Shown piece by piece: positions 8,471 through 15,639 of a stretch of DNA of 33,372 bases (its first letter is position 1; each line of letters opens with the position of its first letter). The notes under the pieces are model-generated. The model was given only the letters and a program-made list of their open reading frames with translations, did no database searches and was not told the DNA's origin. Origin of the DNA: an uncultured Bacteroidales bacterium (GTDB taxonomy: Bacteria; Bacteroidota; Bacteroidia; Bacteroidales; GWA2-32-17); assembly GCA_937960415.1 (NCBI GenBank), contig CALGPK010000052.1:1-33372 (forward strand), read 5' to 3'. Position numbers and translations under genes: made by a program.

Positions 8471-9921
8471 TTTACCTGATTCAATGTGAATGAAAGAGCT
8501 TCGTCTATTAAGGTTTGTGGTGGCAATTCTATAAAATGCTGCTCGCAAAGACTATGAATGGTAGCACGTGCATGCTCTATATCTTTTTTTGCAAGCTGAT
8601 ATGCTTCGTCCCAAGTCATGGTAATACGTGCCACGCCATCTTTAATGGCTTGCATAGCCACATCGGCAGCTTCGATAGGAAAAACTTCTGCTTCATCCAT
8701 GGTAGGTACAATTTTATCTACATGAATACCGTTCTTTTCGGCAAAGCGGGCCTGAGCATAAGCAGCTGCAATAGCCATATTGTCAGTAATTTTTCGCGCA
8801 CGTACCATCAAAGCACCTTTTAATATTCCCGGAAATCCCAGCGAATTGTTGACCTGATTGGGGAAATCGCCCCGACCGGTAGCAACAATATAAGCTCCGG
8901 CTTCTTTTGCTGCATACGGATATATTTCGGGAACAGGATTGGCACAAGCAAATACCACCGACTGCTTATTCATGAGCCTAATCCACTCTTTTTTTACAGT
9001 ATCGGGTCCTGGAGTTGAGAGCGATATAAGCACATCGGCTCCTTTTATGGCATCTTCCATCGTATCGACACAATGCGGATTGGTTTTTTCGCACAATTCC
9101 CACTTACGATAATAACGAGCATCAGCCTGTATATCTTTTCTATTTTTATGCAGTGCACCGCGAGAATCGAAGATAATCATTTTTTCAGGGTTTACACCAT
9201 CGGCAATTAACAAACGTGCTATAGTAGTATTCGATGCTCCAGCTCCATATAAAACAAATTTTGTTTCAGACATTTTACGATTAGTAAGCTTAAGAGCATT
9301 GATAACACCTGCCAAGGTAACACTGGCAGTGCCCTGTGCATCATCATGCCAAACAGGAATATTACATTCTTCACGCAATACATCTAGCACTTTAAAGCAA
9401 TTGGGCTGTGAAATATCCTCGAGGTTCACCGCTCCAAAACTTGGTTCAGCCATTTTTACAAAGTCTATGATTTTATCGGGATCGGGCACACCATCTTTAC
9501 CTTTACTGTCAATGCACAATGCCACTGCATCTATTCCCCCCAAATATTTCATCAAAAAAGCTTTGCCTTCCATAACCCCCAATCCGCCGGGAGGTGTGCA
9601 ATCGCCATCACCCAACACACGGGTAGAATCGCTTACCACAGCCACCAAATTACCACGATTACTTAATTCAAACGATAAATCATTATTGTCGCGAATAGCC
9701 GTAGAAACAGCTGAAACACCCGGAGTGTACCAAACATTAAACCAATTGAATCCTGGTACAGGTGCCTTGGGCATGGTCATGATTTTACCTTTGTAATATC
9801 GATGAGAAAGTTCGGCAAGCTTCTTCAAAAAAATGGTTTTAGCCTTTGCTTTTTTTGCTTCATCGAAATAACCTGAAAGAACCTCATCAAGATTATCCAA
9901 TTTTAAATTTATATGGCTCAT
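8467..9921 (-). CDS. Malic enzyme (NAD(P)-dependent oxidative decarboxylating)
   Basis: 484 residues, the short bacterial form without the phosphotransacetylase-like extension of MaeB. It converts malate to pyruvate, CO2 and NAD(P)H in the cytoplasm. Visible hallmarks are WYTPGVS (Tyr65), GKAFLMK (Lys120), the metal ligands in LEDIS (Glu168-Asp169) and HDDAQGTA (Asp193-194), the nucleotide fold GAGASN (226-231), ANPVPE and TGRGDFPNQVNN. The start at 9921 is chosen because an in-frame TTG at 9948 overlaps the promoter. It is the first gene of a minus-strand run reaching 3892, with the retropepsin gene overlapping its stop. NAD versus NADP preference cannot be decided by eye. Confidence 0.95.
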   Translation of the reverse strand: MSHINLKLDNLDEVLSGYFDEAKKAKAKTIFLKKLAELSHRYYKGKIMTMPKAPVPGFNWFNVWYTPGVSAVSTAIRDNNDLSFELSNRGNLVAVVSDSTRVLGDGDCTPPGGLGVMEGKAFLMKYLGGIDAVALCIDSKGKDGVPDPDKIIDFVKMAEPSFGAVNLEDISQPNCFKVLDVLREECNIPVWHDDAQGTASVTLAGVINALKLTNRKMSETKFVLYGAGASNTTIARLLIADGVNPEKMIIFDSRGALHKNRKDIQADARYYRKWELCEKTNPHCVDTMEDAIKGADVLISLSTPGPDTVKKEWIRLMNKQSVVFACANPVPEIYPYAAKEAGAYIVATGRGDFPNQVNNSLGFPGILKGALMVRARKITDNMAIAAAYAQARFAEKNGIHVDKIVPTMDEAEVFPIEAADVAMQAIKDGVARITMTWDEAYQLAKKDIEHARATIHSLCEQHFIELPPQTLIDEALSFTLNQVK

Positions 9922-9945
9922 AGGAAATGATAATTCTTTTAAGAG

Positions 9946-9976
9946 CAAATATAGTGTTTATATTTGGTCCATTCAA
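9946..9976 (-). promoter_or_regulatory. Bacteroidota-type promoter for the malic enzyme operon
   Basis: On the minus strand TTG (9976-9974), 20 bases and TATATTTG (9953-9946) match the Bacteroidota consensus. The start codon at 9921 lies 24 bases beyond the -7 element. It overlaps the in-frame TTG at 9948, ruling that out as the start. Confidence 0.72.
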
Positions 9977-10212
9977 TATCTATTTTTACATTTTTTTGGA
10001 AAATTCGTATGTGGTAATATATTTAAACGGCTACCTAAAAAAACAGGTTTCAATCAAGGTTAACGGCAATAAATAAGCTTACTATGTTCGAAAAGAGCAT
10101 AAACCACAATGACTAAGTGTGCAGATGAGGTTGCTTTGCTCATTTTTATTGTAAAAATGGGTTAAATAAAGTTAAACTATCAAAAGTATTAGGTTATTCA
10201 TCTGTAAATGTA

Positions 10213-10220
10213 TATTTTTG
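10213..10220 (+). promoter_or_regulatory. Probable -7 element for the DoxX-tpiA operon
   Basis: TATTTTTG fits TAnnTTTG and lies 17 bases before the ATG at 10238. No clear -33 TTG at the right spacing is visible. It argues against the earlier in-frame ATG at 10208, which would be upstream of transcription start. Confidence 0.45.
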
Positions 10221-10237
10221 AACTCTACATAAAAATA

Positions 10238-11395
10238 ATGGCAATGAAAGTAATAAGAAATATTTCAAGAATTTTTGTAGGTTTAGTATTTGTTTTTTCT
10301 GGCTTTGTAAAAGCAGTCGATCCATGGGGAACAGCCTATAAATTCGAAGATTATTTTCATGCCATGGGACTAGACTTTATGATACCAGCAGCCCTCTTTT
10401 GGAGTATCGTAATGATAGCTGCTGAATTTATCGTTGGTTTTTCGCTCTTAACTAACTCAAGAACCATTTACGGAGCATGGGGGGCATTGATATTTATGCT
10501 TATGTTTACACCCCTTACATTGTGGCTGGCTATTGCCAACCCTGTTTCAGACTGTGGTTGTTTTGGCGATGCTATTAAAATGACCAACTGGCAAACTTTT
10601 TACAAAAACATTATTATTCTTATACCGACCATCATTGTATTTATTCATCGAAAAAAATTCAAAAATCCCTTGTCTAATCGTACGCAATGGGGCATTAATG
10701 GAGCTGGTATTATCTTTGTTTTTTTTATCATGTGGTATTCTTACACTTATCTTCCCATTATCGACTTTTTACCCTATAAAAAAGGCAATCACCTCCCCGA
10801 TTTAATGAAAATACCAGAAGGTGCCCCAAAAGATGAATATGCACAATTTATTACCCTTAAAGACACTATTAGCGGACAAACCATCGAAGTAGATATTCAA
10901 ACTTATACCATAGATTCTACTTACTGGGGGAGCACATCCAGGTACAAATATATGAGCATTTCTGAACCTAAATTAATAAAAAAAGGATATATTCCACCGA
11001 TTCATGACTTTAACATATTCGATGAAGATAATCAAAACTATATTGATTCTGCACTTCAGTTTAATGGATATGTCTTTATTTTTGCCAGTCCCAAACTCGA
11101 AAAAGCGAGCGTAAAAAACATTGATAAAATTAAGAACATATACTTCTGGAGCATAAAACATAACCAGCGTTTTTATGCCATAACTGCTTCGAGCAAAAAT
11201 GGTATCGAACTTTTTATTGTACAAAATAGCATACCATTTAATTTTTATATGTGCGACGAAACAACCATCAAAACCATAATAAGAAGTAATCCAGGCTTAT
11301 TATTGCTACACAAAGGAACTGTATTAGAAAAATGGTCGTACAACAGCTATCCCACTATCGATGAAATTGACAAAATAACCTCAATAAAACAATAA
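10238..11395 (+). CDS. DoxX/MauE-like membrane protein with C-terminal extracytoplasmic domain (BT_3928-like)
   Basis: 385 residues from ATG 10238 (another in-frame ATG at 10244 is equally plausible). Four membrane spans lie in the first ~140 residues (about 10-26, 50-72, 78-100, 122-137), with the motif SDCGCFGD (Cys106, Cys108) typical of the DoxX/MauE branch; a fifth span (153-172) leads to a ~210-residue domain that looks thioredoxin-like in layout but has no CxxC. This arrangement matches the Bacteroidales family named after Bacteroides BT_3928, commonly found beside tpiA as here (5-base gap). MauE-like proteins are linked to disulfide chemistry, so the Cys pair may shuttle electrons across the membrane; that is inference. 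Substrate unknown. Confidence 0.82.
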   Translation: MAMKVIRNISRIFVGLVFVFSGFVKAVDPWGTAYKFEDYFHAMGLDFMIPAALFWSIVMIAAEFIVGFSLLTNSRTIYGAWGALIFMLMFTPLTLWLAIANPVSDCGCFGDAIKMTNWQTFYKNIIILIPTIIVFIHRKKFKNPLSNRTQWGINGAGIIFVFFIMWYSYTYLPIIDFLPYKKGNHLPDLMKIPEGAPKDEYAQFITLKDTISGQTIEVDIQTYTIDSTYWGSTSRYKYMSISEPKLIKKGYIPPIHDFNIFDEDNQNYIDSALQFNGYVFIFASPKLEKASVKNIDKIKNIYFWSIKHNQRFYAITASSKNGIELFIVQNSIPFNFYMCDETTIKTIIRSNPGLLLLHKGTVLEKWSYNSYPTIDEIDKITSIKQ

Positions 11396-11400
11396 ATAAA

Positions 11401-12162
11401 ATGAGACTACGTATTGCAGCCGGCAACTGGAAAATGAACACCTCGTTGCAAGAAGGTATTGAACTTGCAAAAGCTATACAGGCATTTGTTTCCGAATTTC
11501 CGCTCGATAAACATAAGCGTATTGTGCTCGGCGTACCTTTCACGCATATCGTGTCAATTGTCAACCTTGTAGATTACAAGAAAATTTCGGTAGCCGCTCA
11601 AAACTGTGCCAGATGGGAAAAAGGAGCATACACCGGTGAAATATCGGCCGAGATGATTCGTTCTAGCGGAGCACATTATATCATTATTGGGCACTCCGAA
11701 CGACGTCAGTACTTTAACGAAACCAACGAAGAACTTAAAACCAAAGTAGAGCTTTGCCTTAAAAACAGCCTGCGTCCCATCTTTTGCGTTGGCGAAAAAC
11801 TAGACGAACGCGAACAAAACAAACATTTTGAAGTTGTACAAAAACAATTAACCGAAAGCTTATTTCACCTTGATGTAGAACACTTTTCGCATGTATTGAT
11901 AGCATACGAGCCTGTGTGGGCTATCGGTACCGGTAAAAATGCTAGTCCCGAACAAGCACAAGAGATGCACATGTTTATTCGCAAGTTAATTGCTGAGAAA
12001 TACGGAGCATCGGCAGCAAACGATACAAGCATTTTGTACGGAGGCAGTTGCAACGCTCAAAATGCTGCTTCGCTTTTTGCCCAACCCGACATCGATGGAG
12101 GACTCGTGGGTGGAGCATCTCTTAAAGCCAACGATTTTATCGAAATTATTAAAGCTTTGTAA
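11401..12162 (+). CDS. tpiA: Triosephosphate isomerase
   Basis: 253 residues, full length. It interconverts dihydroxyacetone phosphate and glyceraldehyde 3-phosphate in glycolysis and gluconeogenesis. Active-site residues are all present: Lys11 in AAGNWKMN, His98 in IIGHSERR, Glu170 in AYEPVWAIGTG, with the phosphate-binding YGGSCN and GGLVGGASL loops at the C-terminus. Start is 5 bases after the DoxX-like gene, so the two share a transcript. It ends 2 bases before the convergent sugar-kinase gene. Confidence 0.98.
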   Translation: MRLRIAAGNWKMNTSLQEGIELAKAIQAFVSEFPLDKHKRIVLGVPFTHIVSIVNLVDYKKISVAAQNCARWEKGAYTGEISAEMIRSSGAHYIIIGHSERRQYFNETNEELKTKVELCLKNSLRPIFCVGEKLDEREQNKHFEVVQKQLTESLFHLDVEHFSHVLIAYEPVWAIGTGKNASPEQAQEMHMFIRKLIAEKYGASAANDTSILYGGSCNAQNAASLFAQPDIDGGLVGGASLKANDFIEIIKAL

Positions 12163-12164
12163 AA

Positions 12165-13001
12165 TTAAAACTTTCCTAAAGCTTTTAGATGATATTCGGC
12201 TAATTTCTGAATCGGATTCTGAACAATAGTTTGAACTTCTAAATTATAATTAATTGCAACCTCCAGTAGCACTTCCTTGAAAGCAAAAGCCACCGACCCT
12301 ACAAACGAAACAGGTTTATTGTTGTTATTGAACGGTATTATGTGAGTTTTAATCAAATCATCAAACGACAACGTTATCAGTTCTCTTATCTCTGCATAAT
12401 TTAAGTATCGAGCTACAAAAGTTGCAAATTGAGCTATATATCTATTCGGATAAGGTTTTGAATAAATATTCGTTAAAATATCTGAAATAGTATTTTCGTA
12501 TTGAGCATAAAAATCATTGACTATAATATCGGACAATTCATTGTAAAGTAACTTTTTCAAAAACAATTTTCCAATATAAGCTCCACTCCCTTCGTCTCCC
12601 AGAACAAATCCCAGCGACGGTTTATACCTTATCAGTTCGTTGCCATCGTAATAAGCTACGCTCGACCCAGTCCCCAGAATTACAATCCACCCTTTATTGT
12701 GAGCATACGCCGCACGAGCAGCTCCCAATAAATCGCTCTCCACCAACAACTCTACGCTGCCTAATGCACTACAAACACCCTGTCTTATTATCTCTTTCTT
12801 TTCATCCGAATTACAACCAGCACCATAAAAATAAACCGCATCAACTTTGCGTTTACCAACAACCTTTTCTACTGCTTGCTTTACTTTTAAATGGTCGGTA
12901 AAAAACGGGTTAAGCCCTTCACTTTGTTCAACATAAAACTCTGTGGCACTTGCCAGAGCCCAGTGTGTTTTGCTCGAACCACTATCGGCAATCAGTATCA
13001 T
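12165..13001 (-). CDS. BadF/BadG-family sugar kinase (N-acetylglucosamine kinase-like)
   Basis: 278 residues. ASKHA-fold ATPase with phosphate-1 loop ADSGSSKT (5-12), a central GTGSSVAY phosphate-2 segment and GDEGSGAYIG, which is characteristic of the N-acetylglucosamine kinase branch of the BadF/BadG/BcrA family. The likely reaction is ATP-dependent phosphorylation of an amino sugar, for example from cell-wall recycling; substrate is inferred. A rho-independent terminator ends only two bases before its ATG, so it appears insulated from groES, and I cannot see a separate promoter. The gene converges on tpiA with a 2-base gap. Confidence 0.82.
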   Translation of the reverse strand: MILIADSGSSKTHWALASATEFYVEQSEGLNPFFTDHLKVKQAVEKVVGKRKVDAVYFYGAGCNSDEKKEIIRQGVCSALGSVELLVESDLLGAARAAYAHNKGWIVILGTGSSVAYYDGNELIRYKPSLGFVLGDEGSGAYIGKLFLKKLLYNELSDIIVNDFYAQYENTISDILTNIYSKPYPNRYIAQFATFVARYLNYAEIRELITLSFDDLIKTHIIPFNNNNKPVSFVGSVAFAFKEVLLEVAINYNLEVQTIVQNPIQKLAEYHLKALGKF

Positions 13002-13003
13002 AT

Positions 13004-13028
13004 AAAAAAGCCAGAGACAAGCTCTGGC
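13004..13028 (-). terminator. Intrinsic terminator after groES
   Basis: A 7-bp stem (13010-13016 with 13022-13028, GCCAGAG type) with a 5-base loop is followed on the minus strand by six T residues (13009-13004). It starts 10 bases after the groES stop and ends 2 bases before the ATG of the kinase gene. Confidence 0.82.
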
Positions 13029-13037
13029 ACTTAAACA

Positions 13038-13325
13038 TTAAATTTCTTCGGTTTCTACTATTTTAGCTAAAATATCGGCATACGGCAATACCAGATATTT
13101 CTTCCCTTCAAATTCAATTTCATTACCACTATAACTTTTGTAAATTACCCAATCGCCTACTTTAACCTCTGCATTTTCGATAGCACTCATATTAACAATT
13201 TTACCCATGTTCGGTTTTTCTCTGGCAGTATCGGGGATAATAATACCCGAAGCAGTACGTTGTTCTTTGTTTTGTTCGCTTAAATCGATCAACACATTTT
13301 GATTAATTGCTTGTAACTCTTTCAT
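13038..13325 (-). CDS. groES: Co-chaperonin GroES-like protein, no adjacent groEL
   Basis: 95 residues, full GroES length. The mobile loop region SGIIIPDTA matches the Bacteroidota GroES loop (hydrophobic triplet III), and the C-terminal half has VGDWVIYKSYSGNEIEFEGKK-like family strands. GroES caps the GroEL folding cage. No groEL is found within this window on either side; instead the gene follows five redox genes and is closed by a terminator. The N-terminus and roof region look divergent from the usual Bacteroidota sequence, so this may be a second, specialised copy. It has its own -7 element at 13343-13350. Confidence 0.88.
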   Translation of the reverse strand: MKELQAINQNVLIDLSEQNKEQRTASGIIIPDTAREKPNMGKIVNMSAIENAEVKVGDWVIYKSYSGNEIEFEGKKYLVLPYADILAKIVETEEI

Positions 13326-13342
13326 AGCCTATTTATTTTTTA

Positions 13343-13350
13343 CAAAGTTA
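13343..13350 (-). promoter_or_regulatory. Probable -7 element for groES
   Basis: On the minus strand TAACTTTG fits TAnnTTTG exactly and lies 17 bases before the groES ATG, directly after the stop of the upstream gene. No good -33 is visible at the expected spacing, so strength is uncertain. Confidence 0.5.
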
Positions 13351-13923
13351 TCAAATTTCGAGCAATTCTTTTAATCGTTTTTGATCGAAACCAATAACCC
13401 ACTGTCCATTAATCTCGGTTTGAGGTACTCCCTGTTGTCCGGTACGTTGAACAAGCTCCTGAGCAGCATGTATATCGCGTGAAACATCTACATCGGTAAA
13501 AGGAATACCATTTTTTCGTAGCCACGACTTTAGGGTATTGCACCATGTGCAGGTAGGTGTTGAATATACTGTAACACGCTTGGGAGATTTGCCTTCGGCT
13601 TTGACCTTTGCCTGATAAATGGCATTAGTAAACAAACTTTGTACAAACTCCTTATCCTGACAACCTTTAATGGTACTCATTAACTCGCCATTTTCGAAGA
13701 TCATTAATGTTGGTACAGTAGTAATTCCATACACCGGATGAATATCCCTTACGCTAACAACATCTGCCACAAAAACAGCAAGATTTGCAGTAGAAGCAAC
13801 CTCGCTTAAATTTTGAAAAGCACAGTCGCTTTGTTCACTCCCTTTTTTGTAAAGCAATACGTAAGCTTTCTCTTTCCCTTTTAACTCATTTTGCAATTCC
13901 CGATACGATTGAATGCTCTTCAT
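13351..13923 (-). CDS. Thioredoxin-like / glutaredoxin fusion protein
   Basis: 190 residues in two thioredoxin folds. The N-terminal one (about 1-105) keeps the cis-proline strand TTVPTLMIFENGE (Pro71) but its active site is reduced to SEQSDC (only Cys34), so it cannot do dithiol chemistry. The C-terminal one (about 115-190) is a short glutaredoxin/NrdH-type domain with TPTCTWC (Cys125, Cys128) and GVPQTEI (cis-Pro167). The N-terminal half may bind thioredoxin reductase, a partner, or hold a regulatory thiol. It lies 3 bases after the membrane-anchored thioredoxin gene in an obvious redox operon. Fold assignments are confident; role is inferred. Confidence 0.85.
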   Translation of the reverse strand: MKSIQSYRELQNELKGKEKAYVLLYKKGSEQSDCAFQNLSEVASTANLAVFVADVVSVRDIHPVYGITTVPTLMIFENGELMSTIKGCQDKEFVQSLFTNAIYQAKVKAEGKSPKRVTVYSTPTCTWCNTLKSWLRKNGIPFTDVDVSRDIHAAQELVQRTGQQGVPQTEINGQWVIGFDQKRLKELLEI

Positions 13924-13926
13924 ATA

Positions 13927-14343
13927 CTATAACTTTTTTATTTCATTCAATATCTGATCTTTTGACTTTACTCCAACCAGCCGCTTAACTTCTTTCCCGT
14001 TTTTGAATATAATAAGCGATGGAATACTCCGTATACGAAAACGCTCGGATAGATTGCGTTGTTCATCAACATTTACTTTATACACTTTAAATGAATATTG
14101 TTTGTCGTTAGCCAATTCGTTCAATACTGGCATCATTAGTTTACAAGGCATACACCAGTCTGCCCAAAAATCAACAATAGCTATTCCACCCTTAATATGC
14201 TGATTAAAAGAGTTTGCTGTTAAATGTTTAATATTTGGATTTTCAGGTACAAATGGCATATTTTTGATACGACGATAATTATATACCGTTAATCCTACAA
14301 AAACAATTACTATGGAAATTATAATTATTAAAACAGTTGTCAT
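13927..14343 (-). CDS. Membrane-anchored thioredoxin
   Basis: 138 residues. One N-terminal membrane span (about 3-21) is followed by basic residues (NYRRIK) and a full thioredoxin domain with active site WCMPC (Cys64, Cys67) and cis-Pro in RSIPSLIIF. The active site has Met where most thioredoxins have Gly, which should shift its redox potential. The positive residues after the span favour a cytoplasm-facing domain, so it would be reduced by the adjacent TrxB; an exported orientation is not excluded. It starts 3 bases after the trxB stop. Confidence 0.88.
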   Translation of the reverse strand: MTTVLIIIISIVIVFVGLTVYNYRRIKNMPFVPENPNIKHLTANSFNQHIKGGIAIVDFWADWCMPCKLMMPVLNELANDKQYSFKVYKVNVDEQRNLSERFRIRSIPSLIIFKNGKEVKRLVGVKSKDQILNEIKKL

Positions 14344-14346
14344 ACG

Positions 14347-15279
14347 TTACAAATGATTTTGATGAATACGCTCAATAATGGCTAAAGCAGCAATAGTAGC
14401 CTCACCTACAGCAGTAGTTATTTGTCGATAACGTTTTTCGATGCAGTCGCCGGCTGCATAAACGCCATCTATATTGGTTTGCATATTTTTGTCTACCAGA
14501 ATTTCACCAGCATGATTCATGGCAACATGACCTTTCAAAAACTCGGTATTTGGCAAGTAACCAATAAAAATAAATACACCATCTGTTTTACAGGGTTTTT
14601 CTTCACCGGTTTTTAAATTCCGAATAATTACGCCTTCAACCGTGTCTTTTCCATAGATAGATGACAAAGTAGAATTCAGTACAAAGTGTATTTTAGAATT
14701 TTGCTTAGCTTCATCAACAATATACGGAAATGCTTGAAAATAATCGAACTGGTGAACAACGGTAACCTTCGATGCATATTTAGTAAGCGATATGGATTCT
14801 TCGATGGCCGAATTTCCTCCTCCTACCACTACTATTTCCTTGCTTGTAAAGAAATCGCCATCACACGTTGCACAATACGAAACTCCGCGTCCTTTAAATT
14901 CTTCTTCACCGGGAATATTGAGCATGCGTGGACGCCCACCCGGTGCAAGAATAACTGTCCTGGTTGTGTAACTTGTACCATCGGCAAGCACTACGGTTTT
15001 AGGTGTCGATTGCAAGTCGAGCGAAGCAATACGTACATTGGTTTTCAATTCACATCCAAAATTAAGTGCCTGTTTTTTCATAACAGCAGCCAACTGATAA
15101 CCACTAATTTTTTCAATCCCGGGGTAGTTGGCTATTTCGTGAGTCAAGATGATTTGCCCACCCGCCATTCCATCCGAAAGGATAAGAGTTTTAACTTTGG
15201 AACGAGCCAGGTATATTCCAGCAGTTAAACCTGCCGGACCTGCTCCTATCACAATCGTATCGAATATCGTTGTACTCAT
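14347..15279 (-). CDS. trxB: Thioredoxin reductase-like flavoprotein, atypical NAD(P)H site
   Basis: 310 residues, the low-molecular-weight TrxR layout: FAD site GAGPAGLTA (12-20), redox pair CATC (Cys136, Cys139), pyridine-nucleotide fold GGGNSAIE (153-160) and the FAD motif GVYAAGDC near the C-terminus. The element that normally binds the NADPH 2'-phosphate, HRRxxFR, is replaced by HQFDYFQ (176-182), so all three usual arginines are gone. Electron donor may therefore be NADH or something else. It reduces thioredoxin-fold partners, three of which are encoded in the same operon. Start 3 bases after the atypical thioredoxin gene's stop. Confidence 0.92.
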   Translation of the reverse strand: MSTTIFDTIVIGAGPAGLTAGIYLARSKVKTLILSDGMAGGQIILTHEIANYPGIEKISGYQLAAVMKKQALNFGCELKTNVRIASLDLQSTPKTVVLADGTSYTTRTVILAPGGRPRMLNIPGEEEFKGRGVSYCATCDGDFFTSKEIVVVGGGNSAIEESISLTKYASKVTVVHQFDYFQAFPYIVDEAKQNSKIHFVLNSTLSSIYGKDTVEGVIIRNLKTGEEKPCKTDGVFIFIGYLPNTEFLKGHVAMNHAGEILVDKNMQTNIDGVYAAGDCIEKRYRQITTAVGEATIAALAIIERIHQNHL

Positions 15280-15282
15280 AAT

Positions 15283-15627
15283 CTATTTTGCAAACTCGCT
15301 GTCGAGTATGGCTTTAATTTGCTCTTTAGTTTGAATACTAGATGTAGCTTTCACTACTTTGCCATTTTTGTAATACATGGTAAAGGGCAATCCCATAAAT
15401 CCACGACATGCCGGATCGTTACGAATTATATGAGCTTCCGGATTATCAAACTCCATGTCGTAAAATTTTACATGTGGATATTCGGGTTCCAATTCTTCCA
15501 TGGCTGCATATACCGGCACACACATAGGTCCCATACGACCACAGCATACCATTACATTTTCATTTTCGCCAATAATCTTTTTTAGCTCATTAGCTGTTTC
15601 AATGTGTTTTAAATTTGTGTACAACAT
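15283..15627 (-). CDS. Atypical small thioredoxin-like protein
   Basis: 114 residues. The fold is suggested by the VMVCC strand, an AMEELEPEYPHVKFYDME segment and the cis-proline strand GLPFTMYYKNGK (Pro81). The usual CxxC is absent; instead there is Cys28-Cys29 and then Cys36 (CCGRMGPMC), plus Cys74 before the cis-Pro strand. This spacing could form a disulfide over six residues or hold a metal. No signal peptide, so cytoplasmic. It lies between osmC and trxB in a redox operon, which supports a thiol role. Annotated relatives are just 'thioredoxin family protein'; the precise function is unknown. Confidence 0.8.
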   Translation of the reverse strand: MLYTNLKHIETANELKKIIGENENVMVCCGRMGPMCVPVYAAMEELEPEYPHVKFYDMEFDNPEAHIIRNDPACRGFMGLPFTMYYKNGKVVKATSSIQTKEQIKAILDSEFAK

Positions 15628-15639
15628 AACCTTATTATT

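Larger units (their letters stand above)
9922..10237. other. Divergent intergenic region (316 bases), no gene seen
   Basis: Between malic enzyme (-) and the DoxX-like gene (+). Apart from the promoter elements listed separately I find no ORF, tRNA or convincing structured RNA. A weak hairpin (ATGAG at 10125-10129 with CTCAT at 10139-10143) is followed by a T-rich run, and an isolated TATATTTG on the plus strand lies at 9959-9966; neither is strong enough to call. The region is long for this compact window, so a small RNA or operator is possible but unsupported. Confidence 0.5.

Noticed and set aside
9299-9796. Plus-strand 165-residue ORF inside the malic enzyme gene
   Set aside because: Composition is that of the antisense of a conserved enzyme (Ser/Pro/Thr-rich), with no family resemblance.
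9959-9966. Plus-strand TATATTTG as a second DoxX promoter or sRNA promoter
   Set aside because: No -33 element upstream and about 270 bases from the gene; likely a chance match in AT-rich DNA.
10120-10150. Terminator or small-RNA hairpin upstream of the DoxX gene
   Set aside because: Only a 5-bp stem with a 9-base loop; a T-run follows but stability would be poor.
14686-15228. Plus-strand 180-residue ORF inside trxB
   Set aside because: Antisense shadow of a well-conserved flavoprotein gene; no signal or domain of its own.
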